NCBI GenBank assembly: GCA_964475955.1
Contig: CAYYZY010000029.1
Location: 1 to 53,281, forward strand
Length of the DNA stretch: 53,281 bases
Origin: DATKZH01 sp964475955
GTDB lineage: Bacteria; Planctomycetota; Planctomycetia; Pirellulales; Thermoguttaceae
Reading direction: 5' to 3'
Shown here: in pieces, positions 45,441 to 52,756 of the stretch
Numbering within the stretch: the stretch's first letter is position 1
How the letters are laid out: each line of letters begins with the position of its first letter
Notes under the pieces: generated by a model
What the model was told of the DNA's origin: nothing
Seen by the model: only the letters and a program-made list of their open reading frames with translations
Databases searched by the model: none
Translations under genes and position numbers: made by a program

Positions 45441-46829
45441 CTACGGCTCCGGCGCCGGGCAGGCAAGGCAGGGCACGACGATCGGGGGGGTGCCGGGCGG
45501 CTCGTCAGGAGCAATCCCCCGAACCGTCACCAGCCCCTCCTCCGTCCGGACCTCGTACTCCTCGCCGGAGAGGGGGCTCACTCGATACGGGGGCACCTTC
45601 TTCCCGGTGGCTGTGGCCAATGCCAGCGCCCAGCCTTCGCAGCTCGCCCGGTCGGCGGCCTGGATCGCATGACCCTGCTCGATGTCGACCAGCAAGAGCC
45701 GGGCGGCGACGAACGGAAACTTGGGCGAATTGCGTTGCTCGTGCAGGTCCGCACGGATCGACGCGAACAGCTCGCGCCGCTCGAAATAGGGTCGCTCGCA
45801 ACTGGCGATGATCCTCCGCATGGCGTCCAGGTAGTAGAGCTCGTCGGGGTTCGCGTTCCTCCGCGTGGCCCCGGGCAGGTCGCGAAGGATCTTCTCCGAG
45901 GCGAACCGCTCGATCTCCTCTTCGGTCAGAATCTCCACCAGCCGGCCCGCCCGAATCTGCTCATAGGCGTGCATCCCCAGCGCGCGGTCGCCGATCCAGG
46001 CGTCGGCGTCGGGCGGCCAGTCTTTCACCTGGCCGGCGACCAGGGCATTCAGTCGGCCGAACTGTGCGGACGTGATTTTCGGGCGGTCGAGTTCCGGGTG
46101 GCGCACGATGGCTTGCAGCAAGGCCAGGGCCTCGCTGCGCAGCAGGGCGGCTTGGAGCCGGGTCATGGCGTGCTTCGGCTCGGCCAGGCAAGACGCCATG
46201 CGGAACATCGACTCCAGCGCGTCGATCGCCCCGGCCAAGTCGTCTTCGGCCAGCATCTCGGCCGCAAGGAACGCCTCGAGCCGGGCGCAGATCCGCAGCA
46301 CGTCGATTGCCGAAAGATCGGCCGCGAAGCCGGTCATGGGCTGCACGTCGAACCAACAGCCGGGCCGGGCGAGCGTCGCCCGGGCCGCCCGACGCTGCTC
46401 CTCGTACTTCCGGCGAAATCGGATCGCCCGTTCCAGGCGCGTCGGGTCGAACCGGAACTCGCCCGGCGGCCAAATCGCGGTCGACTGGTCGAAGACCCGC
46501 GCCAGATTGAGATCCCCGAACAGCCCGGCCAACCCCGAGGCCACGTCCCGTTCGGGATCGGCCTTTGGGCGTCTGAGAAGCTCCGGCGTGCCGTGTTCCT
46601 CGACGATCCGGGCCAGCTCGGCGCGGAGCTGGGGATCGGGCGTCTCGCTCAAGCCCGGCAGCCGCCCGAAGGTCTCGGTCATGTAATGGCGCGACGCCTC
46701 TTCCGGCGTACGCTTCCGGCAGCCCGTGCCCGCGGCCACGCACAGCGCGGCTCCGAGTACGCACGACGCAACCAGTATGCGTGCGGTGAGGCTCATGGGA
46801 ACGGCGATGGTCGTTGCAGTCTCCTCCAT
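45441..46829 (-). CDS. Exported hypothetical protein (possible lipoprotein)
   Basis: About 462 residues if it starts at Met 46829 (MEETATTIAVPMSLTARI); Met 46796 would give a signal peptide directly (MSLTARILVASCVLGAALCV). The signal ends near VAAGTGC, which resembles a lipobox imperfectly. The mature part is mainly alpha-helical with no motif I recognise. The C-terminus (GWALALATATGKKVPPYRVSPLSGEEYEV) resembles the ends of other planctomycete secreted proteins of unknown function. It lies between the ClpP-like gene and apbE on the same strand, so all three may be co-transcribed. Function unknown. Confidence 0.68.
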   Translation of the reverse strand: MEETATTIAVPMSLTARILVASCVLGAALCVAAGTGCRKRTPEEASRHYMTETFGRLPGLSETPDPQLRAELARIVEEHGTPELLRRPKADPERDVASGLAGLFGDLNLARVFDQSTAIWPPGEFRFDPTRLERAIRFRRKYEEQRRAARATLARPGCWFDVQPMTGFAADLSAIDVLRICARLEAFLAAEMLAEDDLAGAIDALESMFRMASCLAEPKHAMTRLQAALLRSEALALLQAIVRHPELDRPKITSAQFGRLNALVAGQVKDWPPDADAWIGDRALGMHAYEQIRAGRLVEILTEEEIERFASEKILRDLPGATRRNANPDELYYLDAMRRIIASCERPYFERRELFASIRADLHEQRNSPKFPFVAARLLLVDIEQGHAIQAADRASCEGWALALATATGKKVPPYRVSPLSGEEYEVRTEEGLVTVRGIAPDEPPGTPPIVVPCLACPAPEP

Positions 46830-46879
46830 GCCGACGCCCTCCGAGGCGCGTCGGCCCACGCGGATCGGCCAACGCGCGG

Positions 46880-47422
46880 CTACCGCTTCCTCGTGCGCAG
46901 GACGTCCAGGGGCTTCAGTTCGACCAACTCGGCCAGCCCGGCTTCGGCGAACTCCGGGCCCAAGACGTAGCGCCCCGGGCTGCTCCACTCTTGGATCTTC
47001 TCCAGGGACACGCCGAGCAACTGGGCCAGGAGCCGGTCCATGTCGGTCTCCAGCTCACCGAAATGCCGGGCCCACTCGGCGGCTTCCCTGGGGACCACGT
47101 GCTCTTCGCTCTGCCATTTCATGGGATGAAAAAGGAGCACGCTGTGCCGGGTCACCAGCCGCCGGCTGCACGCGGCCAGCGGCCACAGCGCCGACGACGA
47201 GCACTCGCCGGCCACCACGCCCAACGCCCGCAGCCCGCGAAGCACGATCAGCGAAGTCAAGGCCATGGCGCAGTAGGGGCTTCCGCCGATCGAGTCGAAA
47301 TAGAGGACGCACTCGCCGCCGGGGTCGACGTCGAGCAGCTTGTCCGAAAGCTCCGATTCGTGCTCCGTGAGGTCGCCGACCAGGGCAATCTCGATCGGGC
47401 CGTTGCGCTCGCGCTGTTTCAT
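46880..47422 (-). CDS. ClpP/crotonase-fold protease-like protein
   Basis: 180 residues from ATG at 47422, with GGAG 8 bases upstream; the longer frame upstream is not protein-like. The ClpP fold is seen in VLYFDSIGGSPYCAMALTSL, and the nucleophile region GECSSSALWPLAAC aligns with GQAASMGALLLAAG of ClpP, giving Ser76. HSVLLFHPM supplies His99. The third catalytic residue is not obvious. Sequence is far from canonical ClpP, so it may be a divergent peptidase or a non-hydrolytic member. It is encoded just upstream of the exported hypothetical gene and apbE. Confidence 0.78.
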   Translation of the reverse strand: MKQRERNGPIEIALVGDLTEHESELSDKLLDVDPGGECVLYFDSIGGSPYCAMALTSLIVLRGLRALGVVAGECSSSALWPLAACSRRLVTRHSVLLFHPMKWQSEEHVVPREAAEWARHFGELETDMDRLLAQLLGVSLEKIQEWSSPGRYVLGPEFAEAGLAELVELKPLDVLRTRKR

Positions 47423-47597
47423 GGGGCGGTCTCCGTGGACGGCCGGCAACGTACGGCTCCCGAGGTCGCGCCGGCGGCTCCCCTTGATAGCCGAACCGGG
47501 GGATTGAGGCAAGGGGAACGTGCGGGCACAAAAAAAGCGGCGGGCCGCCGCGCGGGCAGCCCACCGCATGAATCCCAATCGGGGCGTCTGAGCCGGG

Positions 47598-47771
47598 CTA
47601 GTCCAAGGTGATGGCCTCGGCCGGGCACACGTCGACGCATACGCCGCATTCGGTGCATTCGTCGTCGTCGACCACCGCGACGTCGTCTTTCATCGAGATG
47701 GCCTCGGCGGGGCACTCACTGACGCATGACTCACACCCCGTGCACTTCTCCGCGTCTACCTGAGCAGGCAT
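47598..47771 (-). CDS. 2[4Fe-4S] ferredoxin
   Basis: 57 residues from ATG at 47771, preceded by AGGGGAG. Two cluster motifs are perfect: Cys10-x2-Cys13-x2-Cys16-x3-Cys20 and Cys39-x2-Cys42-x2-Cys45-x3-Cys49, each followed by Pro. It is a very acidic, low-potential electron carrier in the cytoplasm. The partner is not evident; a short distance away on the plus strand is the PduS-like iron-sulfur flavoprotein gene, but no direct link is shown. The gap 47772-48071 after the next gene's stop shows no gene. Confidence 0.93.
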   Translation of the reverse strand: MPAQVDAEKCTGCESCVSECPAEAISMKDDVAVVDDDECTECGVCVDVCPAEAITLD

Positions 47772-48071
47772 CGATCGAAACTCCCCTAAAACGAAACCCA
47801 CAAGCTGATGGATATGGCCGTTGTACCAGCCATTACGCACTACCCAAACGGCCTTCGCCTACGGCGGCGAGGCCGAGATGCTGCCTCGGAGCCACCCGCC
47901 CCACGGCCACCTCGGGCCATACTGGCTCCCTTTCCCACGCGGCCGGGCGGTGCGACGAAACCGATACGATAGCATTTCGCCCCCGCCTTGGGAAGCGGCG
48001 ATGGCCGTGCCGACGCGCAAAAAAACACCGGTCCGCCGCCCCCGCGGGCGAGCCAGGCCGGCCGATGGGGT

Positions 48072-49070
48072 TCACGGGGGGCCGTGTCCGCCCCGCCCCG
48101 CCCGGCGGCTCACTCGATCGGCCCAGTAGAGCGGTTCCGGCAACCGCCGCCCGCGCAGCAGTTGACGTACTACCGCCTCGGCGAACCGGAGGTCTACGCG
48201 GTGCCCGGGCGATACGAAGATCGGGCGCGGGCTCCCCGACGTCGCCCGCAGGGCCAGGCCGATCGTCCGGTCGTCGAGCACCACGGGCCGAGCCTCTCCG
48301 GGGGCCATCCCGTCGATCGCCACGCTCCCGCAGAGCAGCTTCTTGCCCACGCCGATGGTGGCCAGCGAGGCCGCCACACCGAAGTGGCTGGCGATGCCCG
48401 CGCCGCGAGGGTGGAGGATACCGTTGCCGTCGACCAACACCACGTCGGCGGGCCGGCCGGCCCGGCGGACCTCGTCGACCAGGTCCATCAGGAGGGGCGC
48501 TTCCCGAAACGTGAGGTACGTGCTGACGTACGGAAAGGCCACGCGGCGGTGAATCGTCTGCGACCACACGAGCTCGCCGCTGGCTGCGTCGACCAGCGCG
48601 TAGGCCGCCGTCGCGCGGCCGGGGGCCGGATAGGAGACGTCGACCCCGGCGACGTGCTTCGGCACGCGTCGCCGCGCGCGGATCGCCACGCGCGCGGCCA
48701 GCTCGTCCTGTACCTGCCGCAGCCGCTCCAAAGGCCGGTCCGACGCGAACCGGTCGAACCCAAACCGCGCCAGGTCGACCGAGCCGGCGCGCACCTCCAC
48801 GCCCTCAGCTTCCAGACGCTTCGCCTTGGCACGCGGCCCGCCGGCCAGGTACTCGCCGAGCTGCCCGTCGGCGCGCAGGACGCGGTGGCACGGGCAGGCG
48901 TCGGAGTGTTCGTGATGGAGCATGAAATGCCCCACCCACCGCGCAGCGATTCGGTTGCCCAACGCATCGGCCAGCCCGCCGTATGTGGTAACGCGCCCCC
49001 GCGGGATCTGCGCGAGCAGGCTTTCCAGTTCCCCCGGCAAGTCGGGCAGGTTGCGGAACGGGTCGGGCAT
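48072..49070 (-). CDS. O6-alkylguanine-DNA alkyltransferase / endonuclease V fusion
   Basis: 332 residues. The N-terminal part (about 1-95) is the DNA-binding domain of Ogt/MGMT: QIPRGRVTTYGGLADALGN, then DACPCHRVLRADG with acceptor Cys61. The C-terminal part (about 105-325) is endonuclease V: Asp144 in AGVDVSY, FPYVSTYLTFRE with Glu190, VDGNG with Asp214, HPRGAGIASHFG with His229. Endonuclease V nicks DNA next to deaminated bases (hypoxanthine). A fusion of these two activities has been described from an archaeon (Ferroplasma), so a bifunctional repair enzyme is plausible. Both active-site sets are intact here. Single gene. Confidence 0.9.
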   Translation of the reverse strand: MPDPFRNLPDLPGELESLLAQIPRGRVTTYGGLADALGNRIAARWVGHFMLHHEHSDACPCHRVLRADGQLGEYLAGGPRAKAKRLEAEGVEVRAGSVDLARFGFDRFASDRPLERLRQVQDELAARVAIRARRRVPKHVAGVDVSYPAPGRATAAYALVDAASGELVWSQTIHRRVAFPYVSTYLTFREAPLLMDLVDEVRRAGRPADVVLVDGNGILHPRGAGIASHFGVAASLATIGVGKKLLCGSVAIDGMAPGEARPVVLDDRTIGLALRATSGSPRPIFVSPGHRVDLRFAEAVVRQLLRGRRLPEPLYWADRVSRRAGRGGHGPP

Positions 49071-49434
49071 CAGAATCGTTCGTTCGGCCGGTTCGGGACG
49101 TCTCTCGCAAGGAGCAAAGAAGAGGGGCCGGAATGAACGGGGACGTGCGCAAATGCACTCACCGACTTATAGCAGTCCCGTCTCTCCCTTTGCGTCTTCG
49201 TGCCTCCGCGAGAGCCGTTCCTCCTTACGACCGTTTCCTCTTACACTTGCCCCGGCTTTCGCGGAGGTGCCGTCGCAGTTGGCGGTGCGAGCGACCCCGG
49301 GCGTACCCGCACTGTGCGGCGGTCGTCCGACTCGGCACGGCTTGCCGACAAGCTGGGACGGCTGCACGGTGCGCGGCACCACGCTGGAAACGGGCCCCAC
49401 GAAGAGTCCCGCCCACGTGTGGCTTGCGCGATCC
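49071..49434. other. Gene-free stretch
   Basis: No open reading frame with protein-like character is seen. It contains a simple TTTGCGTCTTCGTGCCTCCG string of a kind common between genes, and near 49356-49390 a very degenerate relative of the CACGTT palindrome (CACGCTGGAAACGGGCCCCAC). Confidence 0.4.
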
Positions 49435-50346
49435 TTATCCGATCGCCTTGGCGTAGCACTGCTTAAGGTATTCGCACGACTTGGCCAGGGCGGCCGACAT
49501 GGCGTCGGGTACGGGCTCGTGGTGCATGAAGGGGTTGACGTACCAACGGTAGTCGACCTTGGCCAGGGCGGCGATCCACGGCGTGCAGTCGGTGGGGCCG
49601 ATGCCCGGAAGCTGCTCGGTCTCCTTCGCTCTCTGCCAGGCGTAGAAGAAGAAGAGCTGCTTGCCGCAGGCGGCGATCGCTTCTTCGACCGACTGGTTGA
49701 GCCCCTGCACGTGGTAAGGGGCCAGCGCGATGCCCAGGCGGCGGTGCGTGTTGAGGTCGACGAACGCCTTCATCGAGTCGACCGAGTCGAGCAGGGCGTG
49801 GCCGTGGTTCTCGATCGCCAGGTAGGAGTCGTGCTTTTCGGCCAGCTCGATCTCCGGCTTGAGCGCCTCGAGGAAGGTTTTCATGCGCGGGACGAGATCT
49901 TTGGGGTCGCAGGGGCCGGCGCTGCCGCGCACGGCCACGCCCCCGCCACACTTGCCGAGCAGCTTGGCGTATTTCGGGTAGCCGCCCCGGTACACCGAGA
50001 AGGCGTAGAGCTTGAGTTCGTTCTTGGCCAACACCTGCATGAGGCCCTCGGGGCCGAGTCGCGTGAGGACGTCGTCGAGGTGGGGGCAGCCGGCGTGGGC
50101 CGACCAGACGTCGATCGCCTCGAATCCCAACTTGGCGATCCGCTCGCAGGCCCGTTCGATGGGGAGCGACATGAAGTTGATCGACGAGCAGGAGAGCCGC
50201 ATCTTCCACTTCTTCTCGGCCGCGGGGGCCGCCCTTTCGGAGGCGACCAGCCCGGCCCCGGCAGCCCCGGCGGCGGCGTAGCTGGACAAGCGGGCGAGAA
50301 ACCGCCGGCGGTCGAGTTCCGCGTTGCGACGTTCGTATCGGCTCAT
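49435..50346 (-). CDS. Tat-exported sugar isomerase-like TIM-barrel protein
   Basis: 303 residues from ATG at 50346. A twin-arginine signal (DRRRFLARLSSYAAAGAAGAGLVA) is followed by a xylose-isomerase-like barrel: IAKLGFEAIDVWSAHAGCPHLDDV, EIELAEKHDSYLAIENHGHALLDS, LGIALAPYHVQG, FFFYAWQRAKETEQLPGIGP. It probably acts on a sugar or sugar acid in the periplasm; substrate unknown. It is divergent from the PduS-like gene at 50625. Confidence 0.87.
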   Translation of the reverse strand: MSRYERRNAELDRRRFLARLSSYAAAGAAGAGLVASERAAPAAEKKWKMRLSCSSINFMSLPIERACERIAKLGFEAIDVWSAHAGCPHLDDVLTRLGPEGLMQVLAKNELKLYAFSVYRGGYPKYAKLLGKCGGGVAVRGSAGPCDPKDLVPRMKTFLEALKPEIELAEKHDSYLAIENHGHALLDSVDSMKAFVDLNTHRRLGIALAPYHVQGLNQSVEEAIAACGKQLFFFYAWQRAKETEQLPGIGPTDCTPWIAALAKVDYRWYVNPFMHHEPVPDAMSAALAKSCEYLKQCYAKAIG

Positions 50347-50418
50347 GGTGGTGGCTCCGCAGAGTTCGTGAGGCGACCGGGTTGTCGAACCGTTCGCCGC
50401 GGATCGAGGAATCCACTG

Positions 50419-50465
50419 GTGGGGCACGACTGCATCGTGCCGGGCACGATGCCGTGTGCCCCACG
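50419..50465. repeat. Palindrome GTGGGGCACG...
   Basis: GTGGGGCACGACTGCATCGTGC is opposed by GCACGATGCCGTGTGCCCCAC in imperfect inversion. It lies between the divergent Tat-protein gene and the PduS-like gene, 20 kb from nothing similar but related in its outer arms to the palindrome at 51981. Confidence 0.6.
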
Positions 50466-50583
50466 ACGGAATCCCGACAGCCGTCTGTCGAGCGATCCAA
50501 ACGTATCATCGCCACAGCGCCGGATCAAGCAAGTCGACGGGAAACTCCGCCCGCCGCCCAACGTGGCGAGCCCCCCAAGAAGC

Positions 50584-50589
50584 TATAAT
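50584..50589 (+). promoter_or_regulatory. Perfect -10 box upstream of the PduS-like gene
   Basis: TATAAT lies 35 bases before the ATG at 50625. No good -35 box is seen at the expected distance, so activation by a regulator is possible (inference). Confidence 0.5.
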
Positions 50590-50624
50590 GGGGAGGTGGT
50601 CCACCGTGGCAGGCAGGGATAGTG

Positions 50625-51968
50625 ATGACGAGAGTAACGCTGGAAGAAGTGGCCGAGGCGGGCGTCGTGGGCGCGGGGGGGGCCGGCTTCCCCACGCACG
50701 CGAAGCTGGCCGGCAAGGCCGACACCGTGCTGGTGAACGCGGCCGAATGCGAGCCGCTGTTGCACAAGGACAAGGAGGTTCTGCGCGAATGTGCCGACGA
50801 AGTGCTCGAGGGCCTCGCGGCCGCTATGGAGCTGGTCGGCGCGGAGCGAGGCGTGGTCGGCATCAAGGGGAAGTACGTCGAGGTGATCGACGTGCTCAAG
50901 CCCAAGCTCTCGGCCAACATGGAAATCGTCCCGCTGCGCGACGCCTACCCGGCCGGCGACGAGTTCATCCTCGTCTACGACGTGCTGGGTCGCGTGATCC
51001 CGCCGGGCGGCATCCCGCTGGCCGTGGGGGCGGTGGTGGCCAACGTCGAGACGCTGGTGAACGTCGCCCGGGCCGACCGGCTGCCGGTCACCGAGAAGTA
51101 CCTCTCGATCGCCGGCGCCGTGGCCAACCCGGTCACGCTGCGCGTGCCGGTGGGGGTCACGCTGGCCGAGTGCGTGGCGGCGGCGGGCGGGGCGACGGTG
51201 CCCGATGCGAACTACGTGGTCGGCGGCGTGATGATGGGCTACCTGGAAGACAGCCACAACGCCCTGGTCGACAAGACGACCGGCGGCGTGATCGTGCTGC
51301 CCGACGAGCACGTGGTGGTGCGCCGACGGCGTCAGGATTGGCAGCAGATCGTTCGCATCGGGCGCAGCGCGTGCGACCAGTGCAGCTTCTGCACGGAGCT
51401 GTGCCCCCGCTGGTTGCTGGGGCACCCGATCGAGCCGCACCGGGCCATGCGCAGTTTGGAGTTCAACCTAGTGGGCGAGGCGAACGTGATCGGGACGGCG
51501 TACTGCTGCGAGTGCAACCTGTGCAGCCTCTACTCGTGCCCGGAGGACCTCGACCCGAAGAACGTCTGCGCGCAGAACAAGCGGCGGCTGGCGGCCGAGA
51601 AGGAGCGGTGGGAGGCCCCGCCGTTCAATCCGCGGCGTCCGGAGCTGCACTTGGAGAACCGCAAGGCGCCGATGGGTCGACTGATCCAGAAGCTGGGGCT
51701 GGCCGGGTTTCACAACGTCGGTCCGCTCCAGGGCGAACTGCTCGGGACGGCCAAGGTGGGAATCGCCTTGAAGCAGCACATCGGGGCGCCGTGCGAGCCG
51801 GTCGTTCAGGTGGGCGATCGGGTGTCGAAGGGCCAGGTGGTGGGGCGGCGGCCAGAGTCCAGCGGCAAGCCGGCCTTGGGGGCACCGGTCCACGCCTCGA
51901 TCGACGGCACGGTTACCGCCATCGACGACGGAGTGGTGTGGATCGAGGGGAGGCAAGGGGCGCCATGA
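50625..51968 (+). CDS. pduS: PduS-like cobalamin-reductase-type iron-sulfur flavoprotein
   Basis: 447 residues from ATG at 50625 (a GTG one codon earlier is possible). PduS is an Rnf-C/NqrF-like soluble NADH-using flavoprotein that reduces cobalamin inside propanediol-utilisation microcompartments. The N-terminal GVVGAGGAGFPTHAKL and NAAECEPLL binds FMN and nucleotide. Two 4Fe-4S motifs follow: SACDQCSFCTELCPRW and YCCECNLCSLYSCPEDL. A short SLBB/Rnf-C-like C-terminal domain ends the protein. Followed 98 bases later by a PduT-type shell protein, so the pair is probably an electron-transfer unit of a bacterial microcompartment. Usual partner genes (other shell proteins, diol dehydratase, aldolase) are not in the window. 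Confidence 0.85.
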   Translation: MTRVTLEEVAEAGVVGAGGAGFPTHAKLAGKADTVLVNAAECEPLLHKDKEVLRECADEVLEGLAAAMELVGAERGVVGIKGKYVEVIDVLKPKLSANMEIVPLRDAYPAGDEFILVYDVLGRVIPPGGIPLAVGAVVANVETLVNVARADRLPVTEKYLSIAGAVANPVTLRVPVGVTLAECVAAAGGATVPDANYVVGGVMMGYLEDSHNALVDKTTGGVIVLPDEHVVVRRRRQDWQQIVRIGRSACDQCSFCTELCPRWLLGHPIEPHRAMRSLEFNLVGEANVIGTAYCCECNLCSLYSCPEDLDPKNVCAQNKRRLAAEKERWEAPPFNPRRPELHLENRKAPMGRLIQKLGLAGFHNVGPLQGELLGTAKVGIALKQHIGAPCEPVVQVGDRVSKGQVVGRRPESSGKPALGAPVHASIDGTVTAIDDGVVWIEGRQGAP

Positions 51969-51980
51969 CGCGCCTGTCCC

Positions 51981-52037
51981 GTGGGGCACGTTTCCAACGT
52001 GCCTTGGGTTGCACGGCACGTTGGAAACGTGCCCCAC
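51981..52037. repeat. Perfect 23-bp inverted repeat between pduS and pduT
   Basis: The arms 51981-52003 and 52015-52037 are perfect reverse complements with an 11-base loop. Each arm contains its own small palindrome (CACGTTTCCAACGTG), so two hairpin forms are possible. It lies in the 98-base space between the two genes. Confidence 0.8.
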
Positions 52038-52066
52038 GTTGAGGTCACTTGCGACGAGGAACGAAC

Positions 52067-52627
52067 ATGGCTGCTGCGAAGTCGATCGGGGCGATTGAGC
52101 TGTCGAGCATCGGGATCGGGTACCGGGTCGAGGACGAGATGCTCAAGGCCGCCTCGGTCGAGCTGCTGCTCGCCCGAACCATCTGCTCCGGCAAGTACCT
52201 GATCGTAGTCGGCGGGTCGGTCAGCGACGTGGAAGCGGCCGTGCGCGCGGGGCTGGATATCGCCGACGAGGCGATCATCGACCACCTGGTGATCCCCAAC
52301 GTGCACGAGTCGGTCTTCCCGGCGCTGGGGCAGTCGGTCAGCCTGGGCGCCGAACACACGGGCGCATTGGGCGTGATCGAGACGTTCAGCGGCACCAGCG
52401 TGCTGGCCGCGGCCGACGCCGCCGCCAAGGCCGCCCGGGTTACCCTCTTCCGCATCCACGTGGCCATGGCCCTGGGCGGCAAGGGGCTCCTTTTGATGAC
52501 CGGCACGGTGGCCGACGTGCGCGCCGGCGTCCAAACCGCGGCCGAAGAAGCTCGCAAGCGAGGACTGCTCGTCTCCGAGGTGGTGATCCCGCGCCCGGGG
52601 CGGGAGCTGTTTGCGGAGTATCTGTAG
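52067..52627 (+). CDS. pduT: PduT-like tandem-BMC shell protein with Fe-S cluster site
   Basis: 186 residues from ATG at 52067, GAGGA six bases upstream. Two tandem BMC (bacterial microcompartment) domains are visible (about 5-85 and 95-180), as in PduT. In PduT trimers a 4Fe-4S cluster sits in the pore, ligated by a Cys in the first domain; here Cys40 is in the matching position (LLARTICSGKYLIVVGG). The protein would form trimers in a microcompartment shell and pass electrons between the cytoplasm and a luminal flavoprotein such as the PduS-like neighbour. Nearby genes give no other microcompartment parts. Confidence 0.88.
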   Translation: MAAAKSIGAIELSSIGIGYRVEDEMLKAASVELLLARTICSGKYLIVVGGSVSDVEAAVRAGLDIADEAIIDHLVIPNVHESVFPALGQSVSLGAEHTGALGVIETFSGTSVLAAADAAAKAARVTLFRIHVAMALGGKGLLLMTGTVADVRAGVQTAAEEARKRGLLVSEVVIPRPGRELFAEYL

Positions 52628-52667
52628 GCCCGGCGCGTCGTTAGCCCGACTATTCATACGACTTCTG

Positions 52668-52735
52668 TAGTGACCGCATCCATGCGGTCTGAAGCCGCTC
52701 CGCCCTGCCGGGACCCAATGAATCGGGTCACTACG
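52668..52735. repeat. Imperfect inverted repeat TGTAGTGACC / GGTCACTACG
   Basis: TGTAGTGACCGCATCCATGC near 52668 and GAATCGGGTCACTACG near 52720 are inverted at the ends. A smaller hairpin (CCGCATCCATGCGG) lies in the left half. It fills most of the space between pduT and the partial minus-strand gene. Confidence 0.55.
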
Positions 52736-52756
52736 AGCGCATCTGAACAGTCCGGG

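Noticed and set aside
42419..49434. tRNA genes in the intergenic stretches
   Set aside because: I looked for the T-loop GTTCGA-type sequence with a matching acceptor stem in each gap and found none convincing.
50419..52627. A complete bacterial microcompartment operon
   Set aside because: Only PduS-like and PduT-like proteins are present; no BMC-H or BMC-P shell genes or signature enzymes lie in the window.
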